Source: Halothiobacillus sp. (lineage in GTDB: Bacteria; Pseudomonadota; Gammaproteobacteria; Halothiobacillales; Halothiobacillaceae). Taken from it: 59,538 nucleotides of DNA. Both the position numbers and the translations under genes were made by a program. Below are positions 10,225-19,438 of this stretch, in pieces. The notes beneath the pieces are model-generated. The model saw nothing but the letters and a program-made list of their open reading frames with translations, did not search any database and had not been told where the DNA came from. Each line of letters begins with the position of its first letter. The first letter of the stretch is position 1. Location: contig JAABTF010000010.1 in the NCBI GenBank assembly GCA_011389965.1, positions 1 through 59,538 on the forward strand, in the 5' to 3' direction.

Positions 10225-11058
10225 ATGCAACTGTTCGACTCTCATTGCCACCTGGATCGGGTGGAGCTGGATGCCTTCGACCACGATTTCGACCGATTCA
10301 TGCAGACGGCCTACCTGGAGTCGGTCACCCAGATGCTGTGCGTCGCGATCTCCCCGGCCTCCTGGGGGCCGATGACCGAGCTGGTCGCCCCCTATCTGGC
10401 CGACAATTCCGAGCGGCCGGGTGACCGCCCCGAGGTGTATCTCTCCTACGGCCTGCATCCCACCGACGAGGCAGGCACCGTGATCCCAGCCGAGGACCTG
10501 GTCGCGGCCGTGCGCGACGGCCGACACGCCGAGGCGATCGTCGCGCTGGGCGAGACCGGGTTGGATTACTTCCATTGCGAGCAGGGCGAGCGCTGGCAGC
10601 ACGATCGCTTCGTCGCCCATATCGAGGCCGCCAAGGCCGTGAAAAAGCCGGTGATCATCCACACCCGTGGGGCGCCGGGGGACACCCTGGATGTGCTGGA
10701 ACGCGAGCATGCCGAGGATTGCGGTGGCGTGATGCACTGCTTTGCCGAGGACTGGGAGACGGCTCGCCGGGCGCTGGATCTGGGTTTCTACATCTCGTTT
10801 TCCGGCATCGTCACCTTCAAGTCGGCCGCCGCCCTGCGAGAGGTGGCGCAGAAGGTGCCGGGTGACCGCCTGCTGGTGGAGACCGATTCACCCTACCTTT
10901 CCCCTGTGCCGTACCGCGGTAAGTCCAACAACCCTATCCGGGTTCGTCACGTCGCTGAGATGCTGGCCGACGTTCGCGGCGAGACCCTGCCCGAGATGGC
11001 AGCGCGCACGCGCGAGAATACGCAGCGTTGGTTGGGCATCGGAATGGCGGACGAATAG
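10225..11058 (+). CDS. tatD: TatD-family metal-dependent deoxyribonuclease
   Basis: A 277-residue amidohydrolase-fold nuclease. It has the metal ligands of the family in order: DSHCHLDR at the start, GETGLDYFH, the HTRGAP region, MHCFAED, and LLVETDSPYLSP followed by YRGKSNNP. It is the usual downstream neighbour of pilZ and ends the long rightward series. A strong bidirectional hairpin follows. Confidence 0.95.
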   Translation: MQLFDSHCHLDRVELDAFDHDFDRFMQTAYLESVTQMLCVAISPASWGPMTELVAPYLADNSERPGDRPEVYLSYGLHPTDEAGTVIPAEDLVAAVRDGRHAEAIVALGETGLDYFHCEQGERWQHDRFVAHIEAAKAVKKPVIIHTRGAPGDTLDVLEREHAEDCGGVMHCFAEDWETARRALDLGFYISFSGIVTFKSAAALREVAQKVPGDRLLVETDSPYLSPVPYRGKSNNPIRVRHVAEMLADVRGETLPEMAARTRENTQRWLGIGMADE

Positions 11059-11104
11059 CCGCAATGCAGCGGCCGGGTTCGACCGGCCAATCGAAGCGTA
11101 ATGC

Positions 11105-11150
11105 ACCCCCTGTGAACGTCGGACGCCCGTCCAGCGTTCACAGGGGGTTC
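11105..11150. terminator. Bidirectional terminator between tatD and mltD
   Basis: A perfect 14-bp stem (11105-11118 with 11135-11148) with a 16-nt loop. It sits directly between convergent genes; the mltD stop codon is only a few bases past the stem. The T-run is short (TTCTTT). Confidence 0.8.
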
Positions 11151-11151
11151 T

Positions 11152-12711
11152 TTAGTTGCTGGCGACGAGCAGTTCCTGGCCGGGCCGGAGGGCGACGTCG
11201 CGGCCGATGCGATTGAGCGTGGTCAGTTCATCGACCGTGGTCGAAAAACGGCGGGCGAGCTGCCACAGGGTGTCTCCGGACTGGACCACGTACTTCGAGG
11301 CCTCGCGCGTCGTTGCCGCCGTCGCGGTTTCCTTTATGCCCACGACCACCTTGTCCCCCGGGCGCAGCACCGGATTGTCGCCGAAGGCGTTCATCCGGCG
11401 CAGCTCGGCGAGCTTGATGCCATGTTGCCGGGAGATCGACCAGAGGGATTCGCCCGATTGGACCGTGTGTGTACGCGCATTGCCGTTGGCCACCGCACGG
11501 TCGACCCGACCGGTGGGTACCAGGATCATCTCTCCCGGCCGGGCCAAGGCCGACTGGCGCCGATTGATGGCAAGCAATTCGTCCACGGAACTGCCATAAC
11601 GTTGCGCGACTCGGTAGAAGCTGTCGCCCTTGACGAAGGTGTAGCGGCCCCATTCCTCGGCCTCGGCGGCTGCGGAGTCGAGCGTGTCGACGTCGAAACG
11701 CCCGCGGGCCTCATGGGGGACCAGCAGTTGGCGATCTTTCCCGCCCGTGATTGATCGGCCGAAACCCGGGTTGAGACGATAAAGCTCCTCGTGTGGCATG
11801 CCGGCGAGATCGGCAAGCTTGGCGAGGCTGATCGACTGGTCCAGTTCGACCTGTGCGAGCGCCGGACGGTTGATGATCGCATGCGGGGTGAAGCCGTATT
11901 TTTCCGGCTCGGAGAAGATCTTCACCAGGGCAAACAAGCGCGCGGGATAGTCCTGGGTCTCCTTGCGAATCTGGCGGAGGCTCCAGAAGTCGGTCGCTTG
12001 TCCGCGGCGCTCGTTGTGCCGAATGGCGTTGAGGAGCGTGCCCTGGCCACCGTTGTAAGCGGCGATGATGGTGGGCCAGTCCTCGTCGAACATGCCCCTT
12101 AACTCGCTGAAATAGGCCACGGCCGCGTCGGTGGACGCTTCGATGTCGCGGCGACCATCGTAAAAGGCATCGCGTTCCAGGCCGTAGTAGGTGCCGGTGG
12201 ACGGGATGAATTGCCAGATTCCGGCGGCCGAACTCGAGGACAGCGCTTCCGGTAGGTAGGCGCTCTCGACGATCGGCAGCAGGGTCAGCTCCAGTGGCAG
12301 ATTGGCGGCCTCGAGCTTCTCCACGATCATGTAGAGATACGGTTCGGCCCGCTCGCTCACCTTGCGCAGGTAGTCTGGGTGCTTGCTGTAACGGGCCACT
12401 TCGGCATCGATACGCTCGTTATCCGGCACGGGGAGGGTGAATCGCGTTGCCACGGCACCCCACAGATCCTTCTGGTGGTCGCGGGCCCGCTCGCCCTGCT
12501 TGTCCGCTCGGCTGATGGCTGGCAGCGGGCTGAAATCCCGGCCGGCGGCATCTCGGTCCCGGGCGCCATTGTCTGTCTGCGGAGGAATTACGCTGGCACA
12601 ACCATGCAGGAGCAGGACGGTGACCAGCAGCACGGCCTGCGTGAGGGTCCGGTGGCTGCCGATCCATCGGGCCAGCGGCGGGGCGTAAGGGGAAGAGGTC
12701 TGTGGGTTCAT
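11152..12711 (-). CDS. mltD: Membrane-bound lytic murein transglycosylase D
   Basis: Outer-membrane lipoprotein that cleaves peptidoglycan. The 519-residue product has a signal peptide with lipobox LLHGC (lipidated Cys38), an SLT domain with catalytic Glu149 in LLPIVESAYL and the GIWQFIPSTG motif, then three C-terminal LysM repeats (RYTFVKGDSFYRV, HTVQSGESLWSI, YVVQSGDTLWQL). The frame continues upstream, but the start at 12711 gives a normal lipoprotein signal. The gene lies 64 bp downstream of gloB, a pairing common in gammaproteobacteria. Confidence 0.94.
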   Translation of the reverse strand: MNPQTSSPYAPPLARWIGSHRTLTQAVLLVTVLLLHGCASVIPPQTDNGARDRDAAGRDFSPLPAISRADKQGERARDHQKDLWGAVATRFTLPVPDNERIDAEVARYSKHPDYLRKVSERAEPYLYMIVEKLEAANLPLELTLLPIVESAYLPEALSSSSAAGIWQFIPSTGTYYGLERDAFYDGRRDIEASTDAAVAYFSELRGMFDEDWPTIIAAYNGGQGTLLNAIRHNERRGQATDFWSLRQIRKETQDYPARLFALVKIFSEPEKYGFTPHAIINRPALAQVELDQSISLAKLADLAGMPHEELYRLNPGFGRSITGGKDRQLLVPHEARGRFDVDTLDSAAAEAEEWGRYTFVKGDSFYRVAQRYGSSVDELLAINRRQSALARPGEMILVPTGRVDRAVANGNARTHTVQSGESLWSISRQHGIKLAELRRMNAFGDNPVLRPGDKVVVGIKETATAATTREASKYVVQSGDTLWQLARRFSTTVDELTTLNRIGRDVALRPGQELLVASN

Positions 12712-12775
12712 GGGCTGCTTCGTCGATTCTTGAATGTGGTCGCCCAGGCGGTATCTCGCGGCAGGGAGACTCGGG

Positions 12776-13573
12776 CTACAGGCGTGCCAGTCCGTCGAAG
12801 TCATCTTTCCAGTGACGCAACATGGCGAAGGCCTCGGTATCGTCCGGCAGTGTCTGGCCGACATACTGTTCGATCGCGGCGCGCAAGGCCGGCTCTCGAA
12901 CCCGCAGGAAGGGGTTGGTCTGCTTTTCCAGGGCTAGCGGGGCACTGGCGGTGGGTTCGTCGTGGGCGCACTTCTCGGCGACCTGGTGAACACGGGCGGT
13001 GATGTCGGCATTGTCGGGTTCGGCATGGGCGGCAAAGCGCAGGCTGTCGGCGGTGTATTCGTGACCGCAGTGGATCTGCGTTGCATCGTCGAGCAGCGCC
13101 AACCGGTCGAGCGAATGCAGCATCTGCGCGGCGGTGCCCTCGAACAGCCGGCCGCAACCGCCCGTGAACAGCGTGTCGCCGCAGAACAGGTGCTTGTCGA
13201 GCACATAGGATAGGTGGTCCTGCGTGTGGCCGGGAGTCGCCATCACATCGAAGCGACCCATGCCACGGATCTCGAAGCTGTCGGCCTCGCCAACCACCTG
13301 ATCGACCCCGTAGCGCCGGCAGCTATCCGGGCCGTAGACCGGCATGGGAAAGCGCGCCAGCAGCGTGTCCAGCCCCTGCACGTGGTCGGCATGGTGATGA
13401 GTGATGACCGTGGCGACCGGTTTGAGGTCACGGGCCTCGACCGCCTCGATCACCGGGCCGGCTTCGCCCATGTCGACGATCACCGTAGCGCCATCCTGGC
13501 CCTCGATCAGCCAGATGTAGTTGTCCGAAAGGACCGGTATGCAATGGATCGTCGGTGCAGTTACAGTATTCAT
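12776..13573 (-). CDS. gloB: Hydroxyacylglutathione hydrolase (glyoxalase II)
   Basis: Hydrolyses S-lactoylglutathione to lactate and glutathione in methylglyoxal detoxification. The 265-residue metallo-beta-lactamase-fold protein has the metal motif THHHADH (His59, His61, Asp63, His64), GHTQDHLSYV, a CGDTLFTGGCGRLFEGT segment, and HCGHEYT. The C-terminal helical substrate-binding domain is complete. It is transcribed leftward with mltD behind it. Confidence 0.96.
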   Translation of the reverse strand: MNTVTAPTIHCIPVLSDNYIWLIEGQDGATVIVDMGEAGPVIEAVEARDLKPVATVITHHHADHVQGLDTLLARFPMPVYGPDSCRRYGVDQVVGEADSFEIRGMGRFDVMATPGHTQDHLSYVLDKHLFCGDTLFTGGCGRLFEGTAAQMLHSLDRLALLDDATQIHCGHEYTADSLRFAAHAEPDNADITARVHQVAEKCAHDEPTASAPLALEKQTNPFLRVREPALRAAIEQYVGQTLPDDTEAFAMLRHWKDDFDGLARL

Positions 13574-13710
13574 GACGACATGTTAACCCAGTCGGCCGAG
13601 GGCAAGGAATGCCCTGGAAGAGGCCGATCGGATTAGCCTCCCCGGATTGCCCGGATCAACCGGACGGCACCGGGGATTCATTCGTTTACCGCCTGCAAGG
13701 ACGCGGCGTG

Positions 13711-16173
13711 ATGACCTCTTTTACTAATCGGCGGGCGGTGCGTTCGCCGGCCTTTGCTCGCTGGGTCGCACTGGCCTGGGTGGCCGGTGCCTTGCTCGCA
13801 TGGCTGCTTCCCTGGTCGGGTGGTGCCGAGGGCGTACCGAGTCCCTGGATGGCGCCGCTCTTTTGGCCAACCGGGTTGATACAGGCCTTCCCTGCTCCTG
13901 CTTTTTTGCTGGCCTGGCTGCTACCGTTGGGCAGCTTGTTGTGCTGGCGAATCGGCATGGGGCGGTGGGCCTTGTTGCTTGCCTGCCTGGCCGGTGGCCT
14001 GCACACTTTGCTGCCGGCGTATGCCGTGCTGGCAGACACCCCGGTCTTTGACGAGCGGGTCGACTGCCACCTCAAGGGCGTGGTGCGCGGTCTGGTGGAT
14101 GACCGGCCGGATCGGCGCCGCTTTTCCCTGGAGCTGGTGCAAGCCTGGGCCGTGGATACCGACCACCCGGCCGCCCGCAGGGTCTGTGACGAGTTACCCA
14201 GGGGAGGGCGGGTCAAGCTCAGCGACTACACGGCCGCCGAAGCGCGTGCCCCGCTGCGCTCGGGTTTCCGCTATCAACTACAGGCACGGCTCAAGCCACT
14301 GCGCGGCCACGCCAACCCCGGTGGCTTCGACTACCGTCGCTGGCTGTTTCGCCATCGCATCCTGTCCACGGGCTACCTGCGCGAGATGCAGCCCGTTGCA
14401 CTCGGCTCGGCTCCTGGTCTGACGGCCAGTATCGAACGTCTGCGTGGTGGGGCACAGACCCGCCTGCGGGCGGGTCTGGAACATGCCACCCGGGTCGCGA
14501 TGGCCCCAGAGCGCCTGGCGGCGGCACCCGGGCTGTTGCAGGGATTGGCCATTGGCGACCGCAATCAGCTCGAGCAGGAGCAATGGGAGGTGCTGCTAGC
14601 CTCGGGCACCAACCACCTGCTGGCCATCTCCGGGCTGCACGTGGGCATGATGGCCGCCTTGGCCGGCCTGCTTTTTCGGGGCCTGTGGCGACGCCATCCG
14701 GCCAGCGGGCGGATACCGGCTCAACGCGTCGGCGCGGTCGCGGCCGTGCTGGCCGCCTGGGCATATGCGCTGATCGCGGGGTTGTCGATTCCCACCCTGC
14801 GCGCGGCCCTGATGTTGACCATCCTGCTGCTCGGGGTGTTGGGCCAAAGGCGCTGGCGTCTGCTTGATCTGTGGCTGCTGGCCTTCGTCCTGGTGCTGCT
14901 GATCGATCCGTTCGCGCCGCTGGATATGGGATTCTGGTTGTCGTTTGCCGCCGTGCTGCTGATTATCCTGGCAGTGCGCAGTCGGGCGCAGTGGCTCGGC
15001 GTGCGGGCATTGATCCGCCTGCAATGGTTGCTGATGCTGGGTCTGCTGCCGCTTACTTGGGGGTTGTTCGATCGCGTCGCCTTCGCCTCCTTGCCCGCCA
15101 ATCTCCTGGCTGTGCCACTGGTGTCCATGCTGATCACGCCATTGGCCCTGTTCGCCCTGGCGATGGCGGCAATCAATCCGCTATTGGCGGTCCCGCCGGT
15201 GCTTGCGATCGAATACCTGGGACGAGTGCTGTTTGTCGTGCTTGACTGGCTGGTGGCCATCTTTCCCGATTCGAACATCGCGGCGCCCGGGGGCATGTCC
15301 ATGGGGCTGTTTGCGCTGGGCGCCGTTTGGCTGTTGATGCCGCGAGGCTGGCCGGGCAAGCCGTTGGCACTAGTGTTGCTGCTGCCGGCTGTCTTGCTCG
15401 GGCCAGCGCGGCCTGGCTTCGGGCAGTTCGAGGCCGTGGTGCTGGACGTGGGGCAGGGCGCGGCCGTGTTGCTGCGAACGGCCCACCATGATCTGCTCTA
15501 TGATGCGGGGCCGCGATGGGGGCAATTCGACACGGGCAAGGCCATCGTGCTGCCGGCCATGCGCGCGCAGGGTGTCCATGAGCTCGACCGGATCGTGGTC
15601 AGTCATTCCGCCGGGGACCATGCCGGCGGGCTGCCTGCTGTGCGGGATCGGTTTCCCGCCACGCCGGTGATTGGCCCCGAGCGCGGCGGGTTCGGTGTCG
15701 CTCCCACAGAGGTCGTCGGATGCCCGCATGGCCAAGAATGGCAACGCGACGGCGTGACGTTTCGCTTGTTGCAGGCGCCGATGCGATCGGACAACGACCG
15801 TTCCTGCGTCATGCGCGTGAGCGGCAGGACGGGCTCGGTCCTGCTGACGGGAGATGTCGAGGCGGCGGCGGAACAATGGCTGACCCGGCATGCCGACCTG
15901 TCCGCCGAGGTGGTGCTGGTGCCTCATCATGGTTCGATGACCTCCTCGACCCCCACCTTCATTGCAGCGACCCAGGCGACCAGCGTGGTGGTCAGCGCCG
16001 GCTATCTCAATCGATGGGATCACCCCCGTGGCGAGGTGCTGGCGCGATGGCGGTCTGCCGGGGCGCAAGTCTTCCGGACCGATCGGGATGGCGCCATCCA
16101 TATCACCGCCGACCGTGTGGGGGGCGAGCGGGCGAATCGCTGGCCCACGATCTGGCGGGCTCGGCTCCGCTAA
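13711..16173 (+). CDS. comEC: DNA internalization protein ComEC/Rec2
   Basis: Polytopic inner-membrane channel for uptake of single-stranded DNA in natural transformation. The 820-residue product has N-terminal membrane helices, a DUF4131-type extracellular region, the Competence core (LLAISGLHVGMMAAL and GLSIPTLRAALM), and a C-terminal metallo-beta-lactamase domain (VLDVGQGAAVLL, LYDAGP). The zinc motif reads His632-Ser-Ala634-Gly-Asp636-His637; the first Asp of the usual HxDxDH is Ala. The ATG at 13711 follows AAGGA; the open frame from 13609 is longer but not family-like. The gene is divergent from gloB. Confidence 0.92.
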   Translation: MTSFTNRRAVRSPAFARWVALAWVAGALLAWLLPWSGGAEGVPSPWMAPLFWPTGLIQAFPAPAFLLAWLLPLGSLLCWRIGMGRWALLLACLAGGLHTLLPAYAVLADTPVFDERVDCHLKGVVRGLVDDRPDRRRFSLELVQAWAVDTDHPAARRVCDELPRGGRVKLSDYTAAEARAPLRSGFRYQLQARLKPLRGHANPGGFDYRRWLFRHRILSTGYLREMQPVALGSAPGLTASIERLRGGAQTRLRAGLEHATRVAMAPERLAAAPGLLQGLAIGDRNQLEQEQWEVLLASGTNHLLAISGLHVGMMAALAGLLFRGLWRRHPASGRIPAQRVGAVAAVLAAWAYALIAGLSIPTLRAALMLTILLLGVLGQRRWRLLDLWLLAFVLVLLIDPFAPLDMGFWLSFAAVLLIILAVRSRAQWLGVRALIRLQWLLMLGLLPLTWGLFDRVAFASLPANLLAVPLVSMLITPLALFALAMAAINPLLAVPPVLAIEYLGRVLFVVLDWLVAIFPDSNIAAPGGMSMGLFALGAVWLLMPRGWPGKPLALVLLLPAVLLGPARPGFGQFEAVVLDVGQGAAVLLRTAHHDLLYDAGPRWGQFDTGKAIVLPAMRAQGVHELDRIVVSHSAGDHAGGLPAVRDRFPATPVIGPERGGFGVAPTEVVGCPHGQEWQRDGVTFRLLQAPMRSDNDRSCVMRVSGRTGSVLLTGDVEAAAEQWLTRHADLSAEVVLVPHHGSMTSSTPTFIAATQATSVVVSAGYLNRWDHPRGEVLARWRSAGAQVFRTDRDGAIHITADRVGGERANRWPTIWRARLR

Positions 16174-16366
16174 GGGGCGCGCTGGGCCGGAGCATTGTCG
16201 CCAGCCTACATCCCGGTACAAGCGAACGACCCGCCGTACTGCGTGGCATTGTTGATTAAAGAACTCTGGAGAAAATCGGCGCCAATGGGGGTAGAGTGCC
16301 CTATTGGCCAAGGGGAATGGGCCGGGAATCGCAGGGACGCCCTTACAAGGTGAAACCACTAAGACG

Positions 16367-16806
16367 ATGAAATCGACAGGCCTGTATTCCGAGGAACAGA
16401 TCCGTGCCGCTGAACAATATCTTAAAGACGTGGGGCCGATGACTTAAGTCTCGACAGCCGGCATGGGCAAGGCTCTCAAGCCGAAACGATCCGGATTTTC
16501 TCTCCGGATGAGCGGGGTAGTCGTGTTCTCGAGGGCGTTTATCTGGATGGGTTTGCCAAGGATCGTCTGGCCCTCATCGTGCCGCGGTATACCCAGCAGT
16601 TGCCACTGACCTGGGCTGGCGAGGGCGCGCGGTTGATCCTCATCCGTCGCTATGCCGACGAGAGTCTCGGTATCCGCCAAATCATCGAGGGGCTGGTCAC
16701 CAAGACCACGGAGGCCAAGCGGGAGAGTGATCCCGAGGGCGCGCGGGTCCTGGTCATGCAGATCAATCGCCAGCGGCGTTTCGAGCCCGGAGAAAATCTC
16801 GTTTAA
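16367..16806 (+). pseudogene. Frameshifted small gene of unknown function
   Basis: From the ATG at 16367 (AAGGTGA about 11 nt upstream) a frame reads MKSTGLYSEEQIRAAEQYLK, then DVGPMT, and stops at 16447. The next frame, starting without any good start codon, continues as DDLSLDSRHGQGS, ETIRIFSPDERG, VYLDGFAKDRLALIVPRYTQ and ends RRFEPGENLV at 16806. One extra base in the GGGG run at 16431-16434 would join them into one protein of about 146 residues with uniform codon use. A strong terminator follows at 16878. I do not recognise the family. It may be a true pseudogene, a sequencing error, or a -1 frameshift site. Confidence 0.6.
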
Positions 16807-16877
16807 AACAGCACCAGCATAAGGGCGCATGCGTCGGCTTGTCACGACATCGTTTGATTTCGTTACTCGCCTAGCAC

Positions 16878-16911
16878 AAAAAAACCGACAGACACGGCTG
16901 TCGGTTTTTTT
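16878..16911. terminator. Strong bidirectional terminator
   Basis: Seven A, a CCGACAG/CTGTCGG stem with a 5-nt loop, and seven T: an intrinsic terminator in both directions. It serves the frameshifted gene on the plus strand and ectABC on the minus strand. Confidence 0.9.
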
Positions 16912-16946
16912 CGTCCGCGGGGCCATCCATGATGGCGGCAGGATTT

Positions 16947-17357
16947 TCAGTCTTCCGGGGTCAGCACCGGATAGACGCCGTTCTCGTCGTGGACCTCCCG
17001 GCCGGTCAGCGGCGGGTTGAACACGCAGATCAAACGCATGTCCTCACTGCCGCCGCGCAGGTAGTGCTTGTCGGCCGCAGGATCGTTGAGGAGATACATC
17101 ATGCCGTCGCGAATCGGATAGGTGACGTCATTGGCGATATCGTGGATCTCGCCATTGCCGGCCACGCAGTACACCGCCTCGATGTGGTTGGCGTAATGAA
17201 TGAAGGTCTCGGTGCCGGCACGGATGATCGTGTCGTTGTATGAGAAGCCCACCTTGTCGTCGGCAAGGATCAGCCGGCGGCTGACCCAATTGCCGTTTTC
17301 CGCTTCGACTTCGCGATCGGTGCCGAGGATGTCCCGGTCAAGATAACGTACGAGCAT
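16947..17357 (-). CDS. ectC: L-ectoine synthase EctC
   Basis: Cyclises N-gamma-acetyl-2,4-diaminobutyrate to the compatible solute ectoine. The 136-residue cupin has the AENGNW motif, [24 protein letters not shown] (cupin motif 1 with metal-binding Glu and His region), and [13 protein letters not shown] at the end of the barrel. It is the last gene of the leftward ectABC operon, 60 bp after ectB, with a terminator at 16878-16911. No ectD hydroxylase gene follows, so ectoine rather than 5-hydroxyectoine is the expected product of this locus. Confidence 0.96.
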   Translation of the reverse strand: MLVRYLDRDILGTDREVEAENGNWVSRRLILADDKVGFSYNDTIIRAGTETFIHYANHIEAVYCVAGNGEIHDIANDVTYPIRDGMMYLLNDPAADKHYLRGGSEDMRLICVFNPPLTGREVHDENGVYPVLTPED

Positions 17358-17417
17358 TTTTCACTCCGTAACTGGTTGATGGCTCCGTCAGCAAGACGGA
17401 GCGTCGTCGATCAGGTA

Positions 17418-18692
17418 TCAGCCCTTGCGAGCGGCTGCCGCGGCATCGACGGACTCGTCGAGCAGTTCAAGGCCCCGGTCCAGTTCCTCTTCGCTGATGG
17501 TCAGCGGGGCGAGGAACTTGATCACCTGGTCATCGGCGCCGGCCGTCTCTGCCAGCAGGCCGCGCTTGAACGCTTCTGCAGAGACTTCGTTGCAGAAGTC
17601 CTCCTCGTCGGATTGCAGGCCCCAGATCATGCCCAGGCCGCGCACGTCGGAGATCAGGTCAGGGTGGCGATCGGCAATCGCCTTGAAGCGGGTCTCGACC
17701 TTCTTGCCCTTTTCGACCACTTCCTTGGAGAACTCGTCGGTGTCCCAGCGTTCCAGTGCGGCGGCGCCGGCGATAAAGGCCAGCGAATTGCCGCGGAACG
17801 TGCCGGTATGCTCGCCCGGCGACCACTGATCGATTTCCGGGCGCATCAGCACGATGGCCATCGGCAGGCCGGTGCCGATCGACTTGGAGATGGTGACGAT
17901 GTCGGGATAGATGCCTGCGCGCTCGAAGCTGAAGAAGTTACCGGTACGGCCGTTGCCCACCTGGATGTCGTCGACGATCAGCAGGATGTCTAGGTCCTTG
18001 CACATCTTGTCGAGCTTCTTGAGCCACTCGACGGAGGCCACGTTGATGCCGCCTTCGCCCTGGATGGTCTCGACGACGATGCCGGCCGGCAGGTCATAGC
18101 CCGAACTGGCATCCTCGTAGTACTGGCGCATCATGTCGATGCTGTCCATCTGGCCTTCGCCCGTGGGGTCGAAGTAGTTGTCGTACGGCATCTTGGTGAC
18201 GTTCAGCGGCACGCCGTAGAAGTCGTCGTGGTAGAACTCGTTACCGGTGACGGCCAGCGCGCCCAGGGTGTGACCGTGATAGGCGTTGGTAAAGGAGACG
18301 ATCTTGGAGCGTTCCTTGACCTTGCGGGCCAACTTCAGGGCCGTCTCGACGGCGTTGGTGCCAGTCGGGCCGACGAATTGGATCTTGTAGTCCAGGCCGC
18401 GCGGCTGAAGGATGGTTTCCTGCAGTTTCTTGATGAAGAGGTACTTGGCATCGGTCGCCTTGTCGAGGGCATTGGTGACGCCGTCACGCTCGATGAAGTC
18501 GATGATCGCCCGATTGACGGCCGGGTCATTGTGACCATAGTTCAGGGAGCCCGCGCCACCGAAGAAGTCGATGAAGGGCGTGCCATCCTGATCCCACATG
18601 GTGGCGTTCTTGGATTTGACGAAAATGGTCGGGAACGAGCGGATGTAACCGCGCACGTTGGACTCGTATTTCTCGAACAGGTCGATGTTCAT
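17418..18692 (-). CDS. ectB: Diaminobutyrate-2-oxoglutarate transaminase EctB
   Basis: First step of ectoine synthesis: transfers an amino group from glutamate to aspartate semialdehyde, giving 2,4-diaminobutyrate. The 424-residue class III aminotransferase starts MNIDLFEKYESNVRGYIRSF, the EctB N-terminus, with GPTGTNAVETALKLAR for PLP phosphate binding and the PLP lysine in TISKSIGTGLP. The frame is open upstream to 18758, but the family start is at 18692. It is the central gene of ectABC. Confidence 0.97.
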   Translation of the reverse strand: MNIDLFEKYESNVRGYIRSFPTIFVKSKNATMWDQDGTPFIDFFGGAGSLNYGHNDPAVNRAIIDFIERDGVTNALDKATDAKYLFIKKLQETILQPRGLDYKIQFVGPTGTNAVETALKLARKVKERSKIVSFTNAYHGHTLGALAVTGNEFYHDDFYGVPLNVTKMPYDNYFDPTGEGQMDSIDMMRQYYEDASSGYDLPAGIVVETIQGEGGINVASVEWLKKLDKMCKDLDILLIVDDIQVGNGRTGNFFSFERAGIYPDIVTISKSIGTGLPMAIVLMRPEIDQWSPGEHTGTFRGNSLAFIAGAAALERWDTDEFSKEVVEKGKKVETRFKAIADRHPDLISDVRGLGMIWGLQSDEEDFCNEVSAEAFKRGLLAETAGADDQVIKFLAPLTISEEELDRGLELLDESVDAAAAARKG

Positions 18693-18785
18693 CACAGGTC
18701 CTCGTCTTGAGCGTGAAAAGTGAAATAGATAATAGGCGCACGACGCGCCGCCGGCCACTTGGGATATGGCGGGCGGCGGCGTGGA

Positions 18786-19259
18786 TCAGAGATCGATGAC
18801 GTAGAGGTCTTCCGGCTGGTGACCCTCGCCGAGAAGCTCGCTGGAGAGATAGGGCTCGCTGCGGATCGAGCAGCCCAGCTTTTCCGCCCAGCGGGTGAAC
18901 AGGGCCTGGGAGGCCGGGTTGTCCGGGGCGATGGTCAGTTCGATGCGCTTGATCTCGCTGAACCAGTCGCGTTCTTCCAGCGTCTTGAGCAGACGGGAGG
19001 CGACGCCCTGGCCGCGAGCGGAGGCATCTACGCCGATCTGCCAGACAAAAAGTGAATCGGGGTTGTCCGGCAGCCGGTAGGCGGTGACGAAGCCAACGAG
19101 GTCGTCGCCATTTTCCGCGATGGCGCAGGTCGAGCGGAAATGGTCTGCCAGCAGGAAGTAGAGGTAGGCCGAGTTGAGGTCGAGCGTGCCCGCTCGCTGG
19201 ATCAGTTGGTGAATCCGCCCCCCATCCTCGAGGCGCGGTTCACGAAAATGAATCGTCAT
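18786..19259 (-). CDS. ectA: Diaminobutyrate acetyltransferase EctA
   Basis: Acetylates 2,4-diaminobutyrate at the gamma amino group. The 157-residue GNAT protein has HFREPRLEDGGRIHQLIQ at the start, LDLNSAYLYFLLADHF, and the acetyl-CoA loop VDASARGQGVASRLL. It is the first gene of the operon, preceded by a strong promoter. No dedicated aspartokinase (ask_ect) or EctR regulator gene lies next to the operon. Confidence 0.96.
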   Translation of the reverse strand: MTIHFREPRLEDGGRIHQLIQRAGTLDLNSAYLYFLLADHFRSTCAIAENGDDLVGFVTAYRLPDNPDSLFVWQIGVDASARGQGVASRLLKTLEERDWFSEIKRIELTIAPDNPASQALFTRWAEKLGCSIRSEPYLSSELLGEGHQPEDLYVIDL

Positions 19260-19320
19260 GCTTTTTCGCCTGTTCGCACTGAGTTACCAGCCGCTTTCAG
19301 GTCCGTATAAATGAGCAGTC

Positions 19321-19348
19321 ATTATAGTGCATGGGATTGAAAGCTCAA
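19321..19348 (-). promoter_or_regulatory. Predicted promoter of ectABC
   Basis: On the minus strand TTGAGC (19348-19343) and a perfect TATAAT (19326-19321) are separated by 16 bp, about 60 bp before the ectA start. Sequence around it is A/T-rich relative to the region. How salt controls it cannot be read; no EctR-type site was recognised. Confidence 0.65.
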
Positions 19349-19438
19349 CCCGGGGGCATTAGCCGAAAAGACGCGAAAGTGACGCCCAGACGCTGATTGC
19401 AGCGTCATTTCCCTGCCATGTCGGCTCATTTTTCACGA

